This document shows, in pieces, positions 51,744-61,610 of a stretch of 64,000 nt of DNA. A program made the translations under genes and the position numbers. The stretch spans positions 1,361,701 to 1,425,700 of the forward strand of contig NZ_LMFP01000003.1 in the NCBI RefSeq assembly GCF_001426885.1. The letters are read 5' to 3'. Within the stretch, counting starts at the first letter, position 1. The number at the start of each line of letters is the position of its first letter. The notes under the pieces are model-generated. The model saw nothing but the letters and a program-made list of their open reading frames with translations. It did no database searches and was not told the origin of the DNA. Origin of the DNA: Pelomonas sp. Root1444 (GTDB taxonomy: Bacteria; Pseudomonadota; Gammaproteobacteria; Burkholderiales; Burkholderiaceae_C).

Positions 51744-53203
51744 TGTTCTCGCTGGACCGCGATTCCCCCACCCCGCTGGCCGACCAGATCGAGCAGCGCC
51801 TGCATGCGTTGATCGCCAGCGCCCAGCTGCCGCCGGGCGCGCGGCTGAACTCCATCCGCCAGCTCGCGTCGCGCCTGGGCGTCAGCCCCAACACCGTCGT
51901 CATCGCCTACGACCGGCTGGTCGCCGCCGGCCTGATCGACTCGCGCGGCACGGCCGGCTTCTTCGTCGCCGAGGGCCCGGCCGATGCGATGCCCGACGCC
52001 GTGCGCGTGGAGGCCGGCGAGGAGCAGGAGGCCGTCTGGCTGGCCCAGCAGGCCAACGACCAGAAGGCCGGCGTGCTGCTGGCCAGCAGCGGCGCGCTGC
52101 CGGCCACCTGGCTGGAGGACGCCATCCCCGCGGCCGCCGTGCAGCGCGGCCTGGCCCGCGCCAGCGCCGGCATGGCCGCGCGCTGCCCGCCGCAGGGCCT
52201 GCCGGAGCTGCGCGAGCGCATTGCCACGCTGCTGCGCAGCCAGGGCATCGCCGTCGACGCCGGCCGCGTGCTGACGACCTACGGCGGCACGCATGCCATC
52301 GACCTGATCTGCCGCACGCTGCTGCGCCCGGGTGACGCCGTCGCCGTGGAGACGCCGGGCTATTTCCTGCTCTTCGACCGGCTGCGCCAGGCCGGCGTGA
52401 ACATCATTCCCGTGGCGCGCCGGCCCGATGGCATCGACCTCGAGCAGCTCGACGCCGCCTGCACCCAGCACCGCCCGCGCCTGCTCTTCATCCAGAGCGT
52501 GCTGCACAACCCGACCGGCTGGGGCAGCAGCGCCGCCAACCTGCACCGCGTGCTGATGCTGGCACAGCGCCACGGCTTCCTGATCGCCGAGGACGACGTG
52601 CAAGGGCACTTCCACCCCCAGGTTCCGAACTCGCCGACGCGGCTGGCGCAGCTGTCGGGGCTGGACCGCGTCATCTACTACTCCAGCTTCTGCAAGGCCA
52701 TGAGCCCGGCGCTGCGGCTGGGCTACATGGCCGCCGAGCCGGCGCTGATCAAGGCGCTGATGCGCGAGAAGATCGTCTCGGTGCTGACCACCTCCACGCT
52801 CAACGAGCTGGTGCTGCTGGAGGTGCTGGCCGCGGGCCGCTGGCGCAAGCACCTGGACCGCCTGCAGCAGCGCCTGAGCACCGCCCGCGCCGCCGCCACG
52901 CAGCAGCTGCGCCAGGCCGGCGTGCTGCTGGAGCACCCCGGCGAAGGCGGCCTCTTCCTTTGGGGCGCCGTACCGGCCGGCGTCGATGTGGACAGCGTCG
53001 TGAAGGGCGCCTTCCGCCAGGGCATCCTGCTCGTGGGCGGCGCCACCTTCGCCGCCGACGGCGCGCGCGACCCGCACATCCGCTTCAACGCCGCCTTCAG
53101 CCAACAACCGCGCCTGGCCGACTACCTGCGCGACCAGCTCAGCGCCGCGGCCAGTGCGCAGCGGGCGCTGGAGCGGGCCCGCGGCCAGCGCCTGCCCCTC
53201 TGA
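51743..53203 (+). CDS. MocR-type GntR/aminotransferase regulator
   Basis: A 486-residue fusion. The N-terminal GntR winged helix has LADQIEQRLHALIASAQLPPGARLNSIRQLASRLGVSPNTV. The rest is a fold-type-I PLP domain, with the Schiff-base Lys in YYSSFCKAMSPALRLGY and NPTGW and EDDV motifs present. MocR proteins respond to PLP, gamma-aminobutyrate, taurine and similar compounds. ATG overlaps the LysE stop; no operator was identified upstream of LysE. Confidence 0.9.
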   Translation: MFSLDRDSPTPLADQIEQRLHALIASAQLPPGARLNSIRQLASRLGVSPNTVVIAYDRLVAAGLIDSRGTAGFFVAEGPADAMPDAVRVEAGEEQEAVWLAQQANDQKAGVLLASSGALPATWLEDAIPAAAVQRGLARASAGMAARCPPQGLPELRERIATLLRSQGIAVDAGRVLTTYGGTHAIDLICRTLLRPGDAVAVETPGYFLLFDRLRQAGVNIIPVARRPDGIDLEQLDAACTQHRPRLLFIQSVLHNPTGWGSSAANLHRVLMLAQRHGFLIAEDDVQGHFHPQVPNSPTRLAQLSGLDRVIYYSSFCKAMSPALRLGYMAAEPALIKALMREKIVSVLTTSTLNELVLLEVLAAGRWRKHLDRLQQRLSTARAAATQQLRQAGVLLEHPGEGGLFLWGAVPAGVDVDSVVKGAFRQGILLVGGATFAADGARDPHIRFNAAFSQQPRLADYLRDQLSAAASAQRALERARGQRLPL

Positions 53204-53296
53204 CGCGCCGACCTCTGCCGCGCTTGCGCTCCATCAAGCCGCGCCGGCCGCGCGGGCCGAACAATGCGCGCATCTTCAAGAACAGCAGCCGCGGCC

Positions 53297-53659
53297 ATGT
53301 CACAGGCCGTACTGGCGCCGCAGATGAGCATCGACACGCCCTTCCCCTATGACGGCCCCGCCGCGCTGCGCGAGCCCGTCGAGGCCGCGCTGCGCCGCGT
53401 CATCGACCCCGAGCTCGCGCTGACCATCGTCGACGTGGGCCTGATCTACGGCGTCGCCATCGACGCCGCGCAGGCGCGCGTCACGATGACCATGACGTCG
53501 CCGGCCTGCCCGGTGACCGACGTCATCCTCGACGATGTCCACGACGAACTCGCCCGGGTGCTGCCCGACGGCATGGCCATAGACACGCAGCTCGTCTGGG
53601 AGCCGGCCTGGAACTCCGACCGCCTGAGCCCGCGGGCCCGGCTGTTCATGGGCTGGTGA
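53297..53659 (+). CDS. MIP18/DUF59 (PaaD/SufT-like) iron-sulphur assembly protein
   Basis: About 120 residues. DUF59 core: VEAALRRVIDPELALTIVDVGLIYGVAID, and the conserved Cys in TSPACPVTDVI. Family members help install Fe-S clusters in target enzymes. ATGs at 53297 and 53324 both work, the second giving a compact domain. It overlaps a membrane-protein gene by one base in front of nap, suggesting that it could assist Nap or anaerobic Fe-S proteins. Confidence 0.82.
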   Translation: MSQAVLAPQMSIDTPFPYDGPAALREPVEAALRRVIDPELALTIVDVGLIYGVAIDAAQARVTMTMTSPACPVTDVILDDVHDELARVLPDGMAIDTQLVWEPAWNSDRLSPRARLFMGW

Positions 53660-54708
53660 TGCGAGCGCCGGCCCTGCTGCCTGCGCTCGCGGTGGCCGCG
53701 CTGCTGGGCGGCGTGGCCGGTGGCCTGGCGCGGCTGGGCCTGACACCCTTCGGGCATGGCGCCTGGTTGGGCCGTGCGGCCGAGATGCACGGCGCGCTGA
53801 TGATCTGTGGCTTCCTCGCCAGCGTCATCGCGCTGGAGCGCGCCGTCGCGCTGAAGCAGCGCTGGGCCTTCGCCGTGCCGCTGCTGTCCGGCGGCGCGGG
53901 GCTGCTGCTGCTGGCGGGGCAGCGCGACATGGCCGCGGGGCTGGGCGTCATGGCTTCGCTCGGCTTCATCGGCGTCAACGTGCAGATCCTGCGCCGGCAG
54001 TGCGTGGCCCACACGCTGCTGCTGATGGCCGGCGCGCTGTGCTGGCTGGTCGGCAACCTCGCCTTCGCATTGCAGCGGCCCGGGTTCGACGCGTTGCCCT
54101 GGTGGTTCGCGCTGCTGGTGCTGACCATCGCCGCCGAGCGTTTGGAGATGACGCGCATGATGCGGCGCCGGCCGGCCGCCGAGATGCTGTTGTACGGCGT
54201 GCTGGCGCTGCTGCTCATCGGCGCCGCCGTCTCGGGTGCGCTGTACGGCGCGGCGCTGGCGGCGCTGGCCGCCTGGCTGCTGCGCCACGACATCGCGCGC
54301 CGCACCGTGCGCGCCGAGGGCCTGAGCCGCTACATGGCCGTCTGCCTGCTGGGCGGCTACGGCTGGCTGGCCGTCGCCGGCCTGGCCTGGGCCGCCACCA
54401 GCCTGGGCTGGCCGGCGCGCGACGCCGCGCTGCATGCGCTCGGCCTGGGCTTCGTGTTCAGCATGGTCATGGGCCATGCGCCGGTCATCCTGCCGGCCAT
54501 TGCCGGCATCAAGCTGCGCTACGGCCCCTGGTTCTACGCGCCGCTGGCGCTGCTGCACCTGTCGCTGCTGCTGCGTCTGGTGCCGGGTCATGCCGATCCC
54601 GCGCTGCGAGCGCTCGGCGGGCTGCTGAACATGGCGGCGCTGGCCTTGTTCGCGCTGGTCCTGGTGGGCGCGGCGCTGGCATGGCGCCACCTTCGTCGAA
54701 TGGCTTGA
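53659..54708 (+). CDS. Polytopic membrane protein next to nap genes (NnrS-like)
   Basis: A 349-residue protein with about ten hydrophobic segments and no clear soluble domain. His-containing blocks EMHGALMICGFLASVIALERAVAL and HALGLGFVFSMVMGHAPVILPAIAG suggest buried metal/haem ligands, reminiscent of NnrS-like proteins of denitrifiers, but I cannot make a firm family call. ATG at 53659 overlaps the DUF59 stop by one base. An FNR/NNR-type box overlaps its stop codon, upstream of napE. Confidence 0.55.
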   Translation: MRAPALLPALAVAALLGGVAGGLARLGLTPFGHGAWLGRAAEMHGALMICGFLASVIALERAVALKQRWAFAVPLLSGGAGLLLLAGQRDMAAGLGVMASLGFIGVNVQILRRQCVAHTLLLMAGALCWLVGNLAFALQRPGFDALPWWFALLVLTIAAERLEMTRMMRRRPAAEMLLYGVLALLLIGAAVSGALYGAALAALAAWLLRHDIARRTVRAEGLSRYMAVCLLGGYGWLAVAGLAWAATSLGWPARDAALHALGLGFVFSMVMGHAPVILPAIAGIKLRYGPWFYAPLALLHLSLLLRLVPGHADPALRALGGLLNMAALALFALVLVGAALAWRHLRRMA

Positions 54709-54718
54709 CGTGCGTCAA
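54705..54718. promoter_or_regulatory. FNR/NNR-family binding site for the nap-ccm operon
   Basis: TTGAC-GTGC-GTCAA is a perfect dyad of the anaerobic FNR/DNR/NNR box type. It overlaps the membrane-protein stop (54706-54708) and is 130 bp upstream of napE. A TATGCA hexamer near 54744 is at a fitting distance for a -10 with the site centred about 41-44 bp upstream of transcription start. Expected effect is activation under low oxygen. Confidence 0.65.
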
Positions 54719-54847
54719 CCCCGCGGCGGCGCACCGGGCGCAATATGCATCTGCCGTGCCGGTTTGACAGTCGGTCACCCCACAGCCACAACCCCTCCGC
54801 CCCTTGATGGTCGCCCTAACCCACAAATCGTAGACGCGGGAGCACTC

Positions 54848-55018
54848 ATGTCGGAACCCCACAGCGGCACCCTGCCGAGCAAGGCGCGAACGGAGGAGTG
54901 GCGCAGCTTCCTCTTCCTCTCGATCGTCATGGCGCCGGTGATCGCCGGCACGGTGATCGTCAGCTACGGCTTCGCCGTCTGGGTGTTCCAGATGTTCGCC
55001 GGCCCACCCACCAGCTGA
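54848..55018 (+). CDS. napE: NapE, small membrane subunit of periplasmic nitrate reductase
   Basis: A 56-residue protein with one hydrophobic span: SFLFLSIVMAPVIAGTVIVSYGFAVWVFQM, and the RTEEWRSF lead typical of NapE. Its biochemical role is not settled in the family. It begins the napEDABC order and lies 13 bp before napD. Confidence 0.85.
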   Translation: MSEPHSGTLPSKARTEEWRSFLFLSIVMAPVIAGTVIVSYGFAVWVFQMFAGPPTS

Positions 55019-55031
55019 ACGCATCCCACCC

Positions 55032-55319
55032 ATGAGCGACGAACTGCACATCACCAGCCTGGTGGTCCACGCCATGCCCAGCCACTGCACCGCGGTCGAT
55101 GCGCTCATCAACGCACTGCCCGGCGCCCAGATCCACGGCGCGGACGCCAACGGCAAGCGGGTGGTCACGCTGGAAGCACCCACATCCGCCGAGATCCTGG
55201 ACCAGGTGGCCACGATCCGGCAAGCACCCGGCGTGCTCAGCGTGGCCATGGTCTACCAGCACGCCGAATCGCTCGAATCCCTGAACACGGAGCTCCCCCA
55301 TGTCCACCACACGACGTGA
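55032..55319 (+). CDS. napD: NapD, NapA-specific Tat chaperone
   Basis: A 95-residue ferredoxin-like protein: [31 protein letters not shown] and [12 protein letters not shown] are typical. NapD binds the NapA twin-arginine signal and delays export until the Mo cofactor and Fe-S cluster are in place. Its last 20 bases overlap the napA start. Confidence 0.9.
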   Translation: MSDELHITSLVVHAMPSHCTAVDALINALPGAQIHGADANGKRVVTLEAPTSAEILDQVATIRQAPGVLSVAMVYQHAESLESLNTELPHVHHTT

Positions 55320-57792
55320 CTTCGTCCGGCAGACCGCCGCCACCGCGGCCGGCACCGTCGCCGGCATCCCCATCGTGCAAGCCCAGAGCGGCAACGCGCT
55401 GGCCGATGCCTCGAAGCTGACCTGGTCCAAGGCGCCCTGCCGCTTCTGCGGCACCGGCTGCGGTGTCACAGTCGCCGTGAAGGACAACCGCGTCGTCGCC
55501 ACGCAAGGCGACCCCGAGGCCGAGGTGAACCGCGGCCTGAACTGCATCAAGGGCTACTTCCTGTCCAAGATCATGTACGGCGAGGACCGGCTGACGACGC
55601 CGCTGCTGCGCATGAAGGACGGCCAGTACGCCAAGGACGGCGAGTTCCAGCCCGTGTCCTGGGACAAGGCCTTCGACGTGATGGCCGAGAAGTTCAAGGC
55701 CGCGCTGAAGGCCAAGGGCCCGACGTCGGTCGGCATGTTCGGCTCCGGCCAGTGGACGGTCTGGGAGGGCTATGCCGCCTCCAAGCTGATGAAGGCGGGC
55801 TTCCGCACCAACAACCTCGACCCCAACGCCCGCCACTGCATGGCCTCGGCGGTCACCGGCTTCATGCGCACCTTCGGCATGGACGAGCCGATGGGCTGCT
55901 ACGACGACATCGAGGCCGCCACCGCCTTCGTGCTGTGGGGCTCCAACATGGCGGAGATGCACCCCGTCCTGTGGACGCGCGTGACCGACCGGCGCCTGTC
56001 CGGGCCCGACGTCAAGGTGGCCGTGCTGTCCACCTTCGAGCATCGCTCCTACGAGCTGGCCGACATCGAGCTGACCTTCAAGCCGCAGACCGACCTGGCG
56101 ATCCTGAATTTCATCGCCCACCACATCATCTCGACGGGCCGCGTCAACAAGGACTTCGTCAACAAGCACACCAACTTCAAGCTGGGCAATGCCGACATCG
56201 GCTACGGCCTGCGGCCCGACCACCCGCTGCAGAAGGCCGCCAAGAACGCCGGTGACCCGACCGGCTCCAAGCCCATCAGCTTCGACGAGTACGCCAAGTT
56301 CGTCTCGACCTACACGCTGGACTACACGGCCAACCTGACCGGCGTGCCCAAGAACCGCCTGCTCGCGCTGGCCGAGCTGTACGCCGACCCCAAGGTCAAG
56401 GTCATGTCGTTCTGGACCATGGGCTTCAACCAGCACACCCGCGGCACCTGGGCCAACAACCTCGTCTACAACATCCACCTGCTGACCGGCAAGATCGCCA
56501 CGCCCGGCAACAGCCCGTTCTCGCTGACCGGCCAGCCCTCGGCCTGCGGCACCGCGCGCGAGGTGGGTACCTTCTCGCACCGGCTGCCGGCCGACATGGT
56601 GGTGACCAACCCCAAGCACCGCGCCCATACCGAGGAACTCTGGAAGGTGCCCGCCGGCACCATCCCCGAGAAGCCCGGCTTCCATGCCGTGCTGCAGAAC
56701 CGCATGCTCAAGGACGGCAAGCTCAATGCCTACTGGGTCATGGTCAACAACAACATGCAGGCGGCCGCCAACCTGATGCAGGAGGGCTACCCCGGCTACC
56801 GCAACCCCGAGAACTTCATCGTCGTCTCCGATGCCTATCCGACCGTCACGGCGGTCGCGGCCGACCTGATCCTGCCGACGGCGATGTGGGTCGAGAAGGA
56901 AGGCGCCTACGGCAACGCCGAGCGCCGCACGCACTTCTGGCACCAGCTCGTCAACGCCCCCGGCGACGCGCGCTCCGACCTGTGGCAGTTGATGGAGTTC
57001 TCCAAGCGCTTCAAGATCGAGGAGGTCTGGCCCGAGGAGCTGATCGCCAAGCAGCCGGCCGTGCGCGGCAAGACGCTGTTCGACGTGCTCTACCGCAACG
57101 GCCAGGTCGACAAGTTCCCGCTCGCCGACATGGACAAGGCCTACGAGAACGCCGAGTCCAAGGCCTTCGGCTTCTACGTGCAGAAGGGCCTGTTCGAGGA
57201 GTACGCCGCCTTCGGCCGCGGTCACGGGCATGACCTGGCCCCGTTCGACGACTATCACAAGGTGCGCGGCCTGCGCTGGCCGGTCGTCGACGGCAAGGAG
57301 ACGCGGTGGCGCTATCGCGAGGGCACCGACCCTTATGTGAAGGCGGGCAGCGGCTACCAGTTCTACGGCCACCCCGACGGCAAGGCCGTGATCTTCGCGC
57401 TGCCCTACGAGCCGCCGGCCGAGTCGCCCGACAAGGAGTTCCCGTTCTGGCTGTCCACCGGCCGCGTGCTGGAGCACTGGCACTCGGGCTCGATGACGCG
57501 CCGTGTGCCCGAGCTGCACCGCGCCGTGCCCAACGCGCTGTGCTTCATGCACCCCGAGGATGCCAAGGCCCTCGGCGTGCGGCGCGGCAGCGAGGTCGAG
57601 GTGGCGTCACGCCGCGGCAAGATGCGCACGCGTGTCGAGACGCGCGGGCGCAACAAGCCGCCGCGAGGTCTCGTCTTCGTGCCCTGGTTCGACGCCAGCC
57701 AGCTGATCAACAAGGTCACGCTGGACGCCACCGATCCGATCTCGCTGCAGACCGACTTCAAGAAGTGCGCGGTCAAGATCACCAAGGTCTGA
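55300..57792 (+). CDS. napA: NapA, periplasmic nitrate reductase catalytic subunit
   Basis: An 830-residue molybdopterin oxidoreductase reducing nitrate to nitrite in the periplasm. Tat signal TRRDFVRQT at 4-12. [4Fe-4S] ligands C47, C50, C54 (CRFCGTGC) and the later Cys in LNCIKGYF. Mo-ligating Cys in [27 protein letters not shown] and [15 protein letters not shown] are bis-MGD contacts. The end (CAVKITKV) is normal for the family. Receives electrons from NapB. Confidence 0.97.
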   Translation: MSTTRRDFVRQTAATAAGTVAGIPIVQAQSGNALADASKLTWSKAPCRFCGTGCGVTVAVKDNRVVATQGDPEAEVNRGLNCIKGYFLSKIMYGEDRLTTPLLRMKDGQYAKDGEFQPVSWDKAFDVMAEKFKAALKAKGPTSVGMFGSGQWTVWEGYAASKLMKAGFRTNNLDPNARHCMASAVTGFMRTFGMDEPMGCYDDIEAATAFVLWGSNMAEMHPVLWTRVTDRRLSGPDVKVAVLSTFEHRSYELADIELTFKPQTDLAILNFIAHHIISTGRVNKDFVNKHTNFKLGNADIGYGLRPDHPLQKAAKNAGDPTGSKPISFDEYAKFVSTYTLDYTANLTGVPKNRLLALAELYADPKVKVMSFWTMGFNQHTRGTWANNLVYNIHLLTGKIATPGNSPFSLTGQPSACGTAREVGTFSHRLPADMVVTNPKHRAHTEELWKVPAGTIPEKPGFHAVLQNRMLKDGKLNAYWVMVNNNMQAAANLMQEGYPGYRNPENFIVVSDAYPTVTAVAADLILPTAMWVEKEGAYGNAERRTHFWHQLVNAPGDARSDLWQLMEFSKRFKIEEVWPEELIAKQPAVRGKTLFDVLYRNGQVDKFPLADMDKAYENAESKAFGFYVQKGLFEEYAAFGRGHGHDLAPFDDYHKVRGLRWPVVDGKETRWRYREGTDPYVKAGSGYQFYGHPDGKAVIFALPYEPPAESPDKEFPFWLSTGRVLEHWHSGSMTRRVPELHRAVPNALCFMHPEDAKALGVRRGSEVEVASRRGKMRTRVETRGRNKPPRGLVFVPWFDASQLINKVTLDATDPISLQTDFKKCAVKITKV

Positions 57793-57807
57793 AGAGGCAA
57801 GAAGATC

Positions 57808-58308
57808 ATGAACGTCCTCCGACACCTCACCCTGCTGCTGTGCCTGTGCGCCGGCCTGGCCTCGGCGCAAACGCAGCCGCCGGCCCGCAGCTTCACCGAT
57901 GCGGCGCGCGGGCCCACGCCCATCACCGAGTCGACCAAGCCGCCGCCGCTGGCCAACGCCATCAACGACGACGTGCGCCGCACCCGCAACTACGCGATGC
58001 AGCCGCCCACCATCCCGCACCGCGTGGACGGCTACCAGATCGACAAGAACTTCAACAAGTGCCTGGACTGCCATGCGCGCGCCAGGACCGAGACGTCGCA
58101 GGCCGTCCCCGTCAGCATCACGCACTACATGGACCGCGACGGGCGCGTGCTGGGCCAGGTCTCGACGCGGCGCTACTTCTGCATGCAGTGCCACGTCGCA
58201 CAGGACGCCGCCCGCCCGCTGGTGAACAACACCTTCCAGGACGTCGACACGGTGATCCAGCAGTCGCTGAAGAAGTCGCAGAGTGCCGACAAGGCACCCA
58301 AGAAGTAG
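57808..58308 (+). CDS. napB: NapB, dihaem cytochrome c subunit
   Basis: A 166-residue exported protein. It has a Sec signal ending LASAQ and two haem-binding motifs CLDCH and CMQCH. It passes electrons from NapC to NapA. AAGAGG precedes the ATG; napA ends 15 bp upstream. The neighbouring ccm genes supply haem attachment. Confidence 0.96.
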   Translation: MNVLRHLTLLLCLCAGLASAQTQPPARSFTDAARGPTPITESTKPPPLANAINDDVRRTRNYAMQPPTIPHRVDGYQIDKNFNKCLDCHARARTETSQAVPVSITHYMDRDGRVLGQVSTRRYFCMQCHVAQDAARPLVNNTFQDVDTVIQQSLKKSQSADKAPKK

Positions 58309-58329
58309 GCGCATCGCGAAGGCAGCAGC

Positions 58330-58983
58330 ATGTTGAAACTCCTCAAGCGCTACTGGGTGGTCATCCGCCGGCCCAGCGTCCATTTCAGCCTCGGTTTCCT
58401 GACCATCGGCGGCTTCATCGGCGGCGTGATGTTCTGGGGCGCCTTCAACACGGCGATGGAACTCACCAACACCGAGAAGTTCTGCACCGGCTGCCACGAG
58501 ATGCGCGACAACGTGTTCGCCGAGCTGAAGAGCACCATCCACTACACCAACCGATCCGGTGTGCGCGCGGTCTGCTCCGACTGCCACGTGCCGCACAACT
58601 GGACCGACAAGATGGCGCGCAAGATGAAGGCCTCCAAGGAGGTCTGGGGCAAGATCTTCGGCACCATCGACACGCGCGAGAAGTTCCTGGACATGCGCCT
58701 GGAGCTGGCCCAGCACGAGTGGTCGCGGCTGAAGGCCAACGACTCACTGGAGTGCCGCAACTGCCACAACTACGACTCCATGGACTTCACGCGCCAGAGT
58801 GCGCGCGCCCAGGCCATGCACTCGACCTACCTGGCCAACAAAGAGAAGACCTGCATCGACTGCCACAAGGGCATCGCGCACCGGTTGCCGCACATCCCGC
58901 CGGGCGACGCGCCGAGCGACACGCCGGGCCAGAAGGTGCCCCACGGCGACGCGTCTGCCGGCTCCGGCGATGCCAAGCCCTGA
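58330..58983 (+). CDS. napC: NapC/NirT-type membrane tetrahaem cytochrome c
   Basis: A 217-residue quinol dehydrogenase. One N-terminal membrane anchor ([22 protein letters not shown]) is followed by four CXXCH motifs: CTGCH, CSDCH, CRNCH and CIDCH. It takes electrons from menaquinol/ubiquinol and gives them to NapB. napF, napG and napH are absent, so this is the only quinol entry point seen here. Confidence 0.96.
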   Translation: MLKLLKRYWVVIRRPSVHFSLGFLTIGGFIGGVMFWGAFNTAMELTNTEKFCTGCHEMRDNVFAELKSTIHYTNRSGVRAVCSDCHVPHNWTDKMARKMKASKEVWGKIFGTIDTREKFLDMRLELAQHEWSRLKANDSLECRNCHNYDSMDFTRQSARAQAMHSTYLANKEKTCIDCHKGIAHRLPHIPPGDAPSDTPGQKVPHGDASAGSGDAKP

Positions 58984-58990
58984 CGGCAGC

Positions 58991-59620
58991 ATGCGCCTCA
59001 GCGCCCGCGAACTGCGCTGCCGGCGCGGGGGCCGGCGCGTGTTCGCCGGCCTGAGCTTCGAACTGCATCCCGGCGAGGTGCTGGAACTGCGCGGCGCCAA
59101 CGGCAGCGGCAAGACCAGCCTGCTGCGCCTGCTCGCAGGCCTCGCGCAACCCAGCGGCGGCGAGCTGCACTGGCAGGGGCGGCCGCTGCTGCCGGGTGAC
59201 GCCACCTACGCCTGCGACATGGCCTACCTCGGGCACCTGAACGGCGTCAACGCCGACCTCAGCGCCATCGAGAACCTGCGCTTCGCGCAACGCCTGGCCG
59301 GCCCGGCCGACACCGCCGCCGACCCGGCTGCGGCGCTGCAGGCCTGGGGTCTGGCCGCACTCGCAGCACAACCGGCACGCCGCCTGTCGCAAGGCCAGCG
59401 GCGGCGCCTGGCGCTGGCACGCGTCTGGATGGGCCGGCGCCGGTTGTGGCTGCTGGACGAACCCTGCGCCGCACTGGACACCGCCGGCGAACGCCTCTTC
59501 GACACGCGCTTGGCCGAGCACCTGCAGGCCGGCGGCGCGGCTGTCGTCGCCACCCACCACGACCTGACCCTGACAGCCGGCGTGCGCCGCCTCGACCTGG
59601 ATGCCAGTGCCCCATGCTGA
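58991..59620 (+). CDS. ccmA: CcmA, ATPase of haem-handling ABC complex
   Basis: A 209-residue ATPase. Walker A GANGSGKTSLLRLLAG, signature LSQGQRRRLALARV and Walker B LWLLDEP are present. With CcmB, C and D it releases haem-loaded CcmE in System I cytochrome c maturation. An ATG at 58970 inside napC is possible; 58991 is preferred because it immediately precedes the conserved LSARELRCRR. Overlaps ccmB by 7 bp. Confidence 0.92.
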   Translation: MRLSARELRCRRGGRRVFAGLSFELHPGEVLELRGANGSGKTSLLRLLAGLAQPSGGELHWQGRPLLPGDATYACDMAYLGHLNGVNADLSAIENLRFAQRLAGPADTAADPAAALQAWGLAALAAQPARRLSQGQRRRLALARVWMGRRRLWLLDEPCAALDTAGERLFDTRLAEHLQAGGAAVVATHHDLTLTAGVRRLDLDASAPC

Positions 59621-60270
59621 CCGCAGTGTTCCTGCGCGAACTGCTGCTGGCGTTGCGGCGGCCGGCCGACGCGCTCGCGGCGCTGCTGTTCTTCGTGCTC
59701 GTGTGCAGCCTGTTTCCGCTGGCCATCGGCCCGGATGCGGCACTGCTGCGTGTCATCGGCCCGGGTGTCGTCTGGGTGAGCGCGCTGCTGGCGGTGCTGA
59801 TCTCGCTGCAGCGCCTGTTCGAGCCCGACCTGGCCGACGGCGGCCTGGAGCAATGGCTGCTGTCGCCGCACCCGCTGACAGCGCTGGTCGCCGCCAAGGT
59901 GGCAGCGCACTGGTGCATCGCCTGCCTGCCGCTGGTACTGGCCGCGCCGCTGCTGGCGCTGCAGTACGGGCTGGGCGGCGATGCGGTCGGCCTGCTGGTC
60001 GTCGCGCTGCTGCTGGGCACGCCGACGCTGGTGCTGCTGGGTGCGCTCGGCGCGGCGTTGACGCTGGGCGTGCGCGGCCATGTGCTGCTCGCACTGGTGA
60101 TGCTGCCGATGAGCGTGCCGCCACTCGTGTTCGGCTGCGCGGCGGTGTCGGCCGGGCAGCAGGGGCTGCCGGCCGGCGCGTCGCTGAGCCTGCTGGGCGC
60201 CTGCCTCGCGCTGGCGGCCTTCCTGTGCCCCTGGGCCAGCGCGGCCGCGCTGCGGCTGGCGCTGGAGTGA
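59614..60270 (+). CDS. ccmB: CcmB, haem export membrane protein
   Basis: A 218-residue inner-membrane protein with six spans. Family blocks FLRELLLALRRPADALAALLFFVLV and EPDLADGGLEQWLLSP are seen. Works with CcmA in the Ccm ABC complex. The gene overlaps ccmA by 7 bp; ccmC starts 4 bp after its stop. Confidence 0.92.
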   Translation: MLTAVFLRELLLALRRPADALAALLFFVLVCSLFPLAIGPDAALLRVIGPGVVWVSALLAVLISLQRLFEPDLADGGLEQWLLSPHPLTALVAAKVAAHWCIACLPLVLAAPLLALQYGLGGDAVGLLVVALLLGTPTLVLLGALGAALTLGVRGHVLLALVMLPMSVPPLVFGCAAVSAGQQGLPAGASLSLLGACLALAAFLCPWASAAALRLALE

Positions 60271-60274
60271 CGAC

Positions 60275-61039
60275 ATGAACCACGACGTGACGACGGGCCG
60301 CCTGCCCCTCACCCCCCGCCGCCCAGCGCCGCGCTGGCGCCGCCTGGCCTCGCCGCCGGTGTTCCACGCCTTCGCCGGCCGGCTCGTGCCGTGGTGCGCC
60401 GGCCTCGCCGCGGTGCTGGCGCTGGCCGGCCTGTGGGTGGGCTTCGCCGTCGCGCCGACCGACCACCAGCAGGGCGAGGTCTACCGCATCATCTTCATCC
60501 ACGTGCCCGCCGCGTGGATGTCCATGTTCATCTACCTCGTCGCGGCGCTGCATGCCGGCCTGGGCCTGGTGTTCGGCACGCGGCTGTCGCCGTTGATGTC
60601 GCGCGCGCTGGCGCCCACCGGCGCGCTCTTCACCGTCATCGCGCTGTGGAGCGGCGCCGCCTGGGGCAAGCCGACCTGGGGCGCCTGGTGGGTGTGGGAC
60701 GCGCGGCTGACGTCGGAGCTGATCCTGCTGTTCCTCTACCTGGCCTACCTCGGCCTGGTGTCCGCCTTCGAGGATCCGCGCCGCGGCGACGGTGCCGGCG
60801 CCATCCTGCTGCTGGCCGGCGTCGTCAACGTGCCCATCATCTATTTCTCGGTGCGCTGGTGGAGCACGCTGCACCAGGGTTCGTCGATCCGCTTCGATGC
60901 CGCGCCGACGATGACGCACACGATGCTGGCCGGCATGCTCCTGATGGCGCTGGCCTGCTGGGCCTACACGATGGCCGTGGCGCTGGCGCGCGTGCGCTGC
61001 CTGATCACCGAACGTGCGGCGCTGGAGGCGCAGTCATGA
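60275..61039 (+). CDS. ccmC: CcmC, haem-handling protein
   Basis: A 254-residue six-span protein carrying the WWD domain [23 protein letters not shown], which presents haem to CcmE. Conserved His residues flank it in IFIHVPAAW and [11 protein letters not shown]. Its stop overlaps the ccmD ATG by 4 bp. Confidence 0.95.
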   Translation: MNHDVTTGRLPLTPRRPAPRWRRLASPPVFHAFAGRLVPWCAGLAAVLALAGLWVGFAVAPTDHQQGEVYRIIFIHVPAAWMSMFIYLVAALHAGLGLVFGTRLSPLMSRALAPTGALFTVIALWSGAAWGKPTWGAWWVWDARLTSELILLFLYLAYLGLVSAFEDPRRGDGAGAILLLAGVVNVPIIYFSVRWWSTLHQGSSIRFDAAPTMTHTMLAGMLLMALACWAYTMAVALARVRCLITERAALEAQS

Positions 61040-61170
61040 ACCACCCCGACCACGGCTTCTACCTGCTGCTGGCCTACGGCGCCAGCGGCCTGTTGCTGCT
61101 GGCCGAGGCGTTGCTGCTGTGGCGGCGCTGCCGCCGCGCCGCGGCGCTCGAAACCGGCGAGGCCGAATGA
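61036..61170 (+). CDS. ccmD: CcmD, small membrane protein
   Basis: A 44-residue protein with one span ([22 protein letters not shown]) and an Arg-rich cytoplasmic tail, as in CcmD; it holds CcmC and CcmE in the ABC complex. Overlaps ccmC and ccmE by 4 bp each. Confidence 0.9.
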   Translation: MNHPDHGFYLLLAYGASGLLLLAEALLLWRRCRRAAALETGEAE

Positions 61171-61610
61171 CGCCGCGCCGCCGCCGCCTGCTGTTCGTCG
61201 GCCTGGGCCTGGCCGCCGTTGCCACCGCGACCGCCCTGGTGCTGAACGCGCTGAACAGCAACGTGATGTTCTTCTACAGCCCCACGCAAGTGCAGGCCGG
61301 CGAGGCGCCGCGCCTGGGCGCGTTCCGGCTCGGCGGGCTGGTCGAGTCCGGCTCGCTGCAGCGCGGCGCCGATGGGCTGGACCTGCGGTTCACCGTCACC
61401 GACGGTGCGCGCAGCATCCCGGTGCGCTACCGCGGCCTGCTGCCCGACCTGTTCCGCGAGGGCAAGGGCGTCATCGTCGCCGGCCGGCTGCAGGACGGCG
61501 CCGTCTTCACCGCCACCGAGGTGCTGGCCAAGCACGACGAGAACTACATGCCACCCGAGGCCGCCGCGGCGCTGAAGGCCGGCGCCAAGGCCGACGGGGC
61601 GCCGCGATGA
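61167..61610 (+). CDS. ccmE: CcmE, periplasmic haem chaperone
   Basis: A 147-residue protein anchored by an N-terminal span ([19 protein letters not shown]). The OB-fold domain carries the haem-binding His in [12 protein letters not shown] and VQVQAGE-type early strands ([14 protein letters not shown]). It shuttles covalently bound haem from CcmC to CcmF. 4-bp overlaps with ccmD and ccmF. Confidence 0.95.
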   Translation: MTPRRRRLLFVGLGLAAVATATALVLNALNSNVMFFYSPTQVQAGEAPRLGAFRLGGLVESGSLQRGADGLDLRFTVTDGARSIPVRYRGLLPDLFREGKGVIVAGRLQDGAVFTATEVLAKHDENYMPPEAAAALKAGAKADGAPR

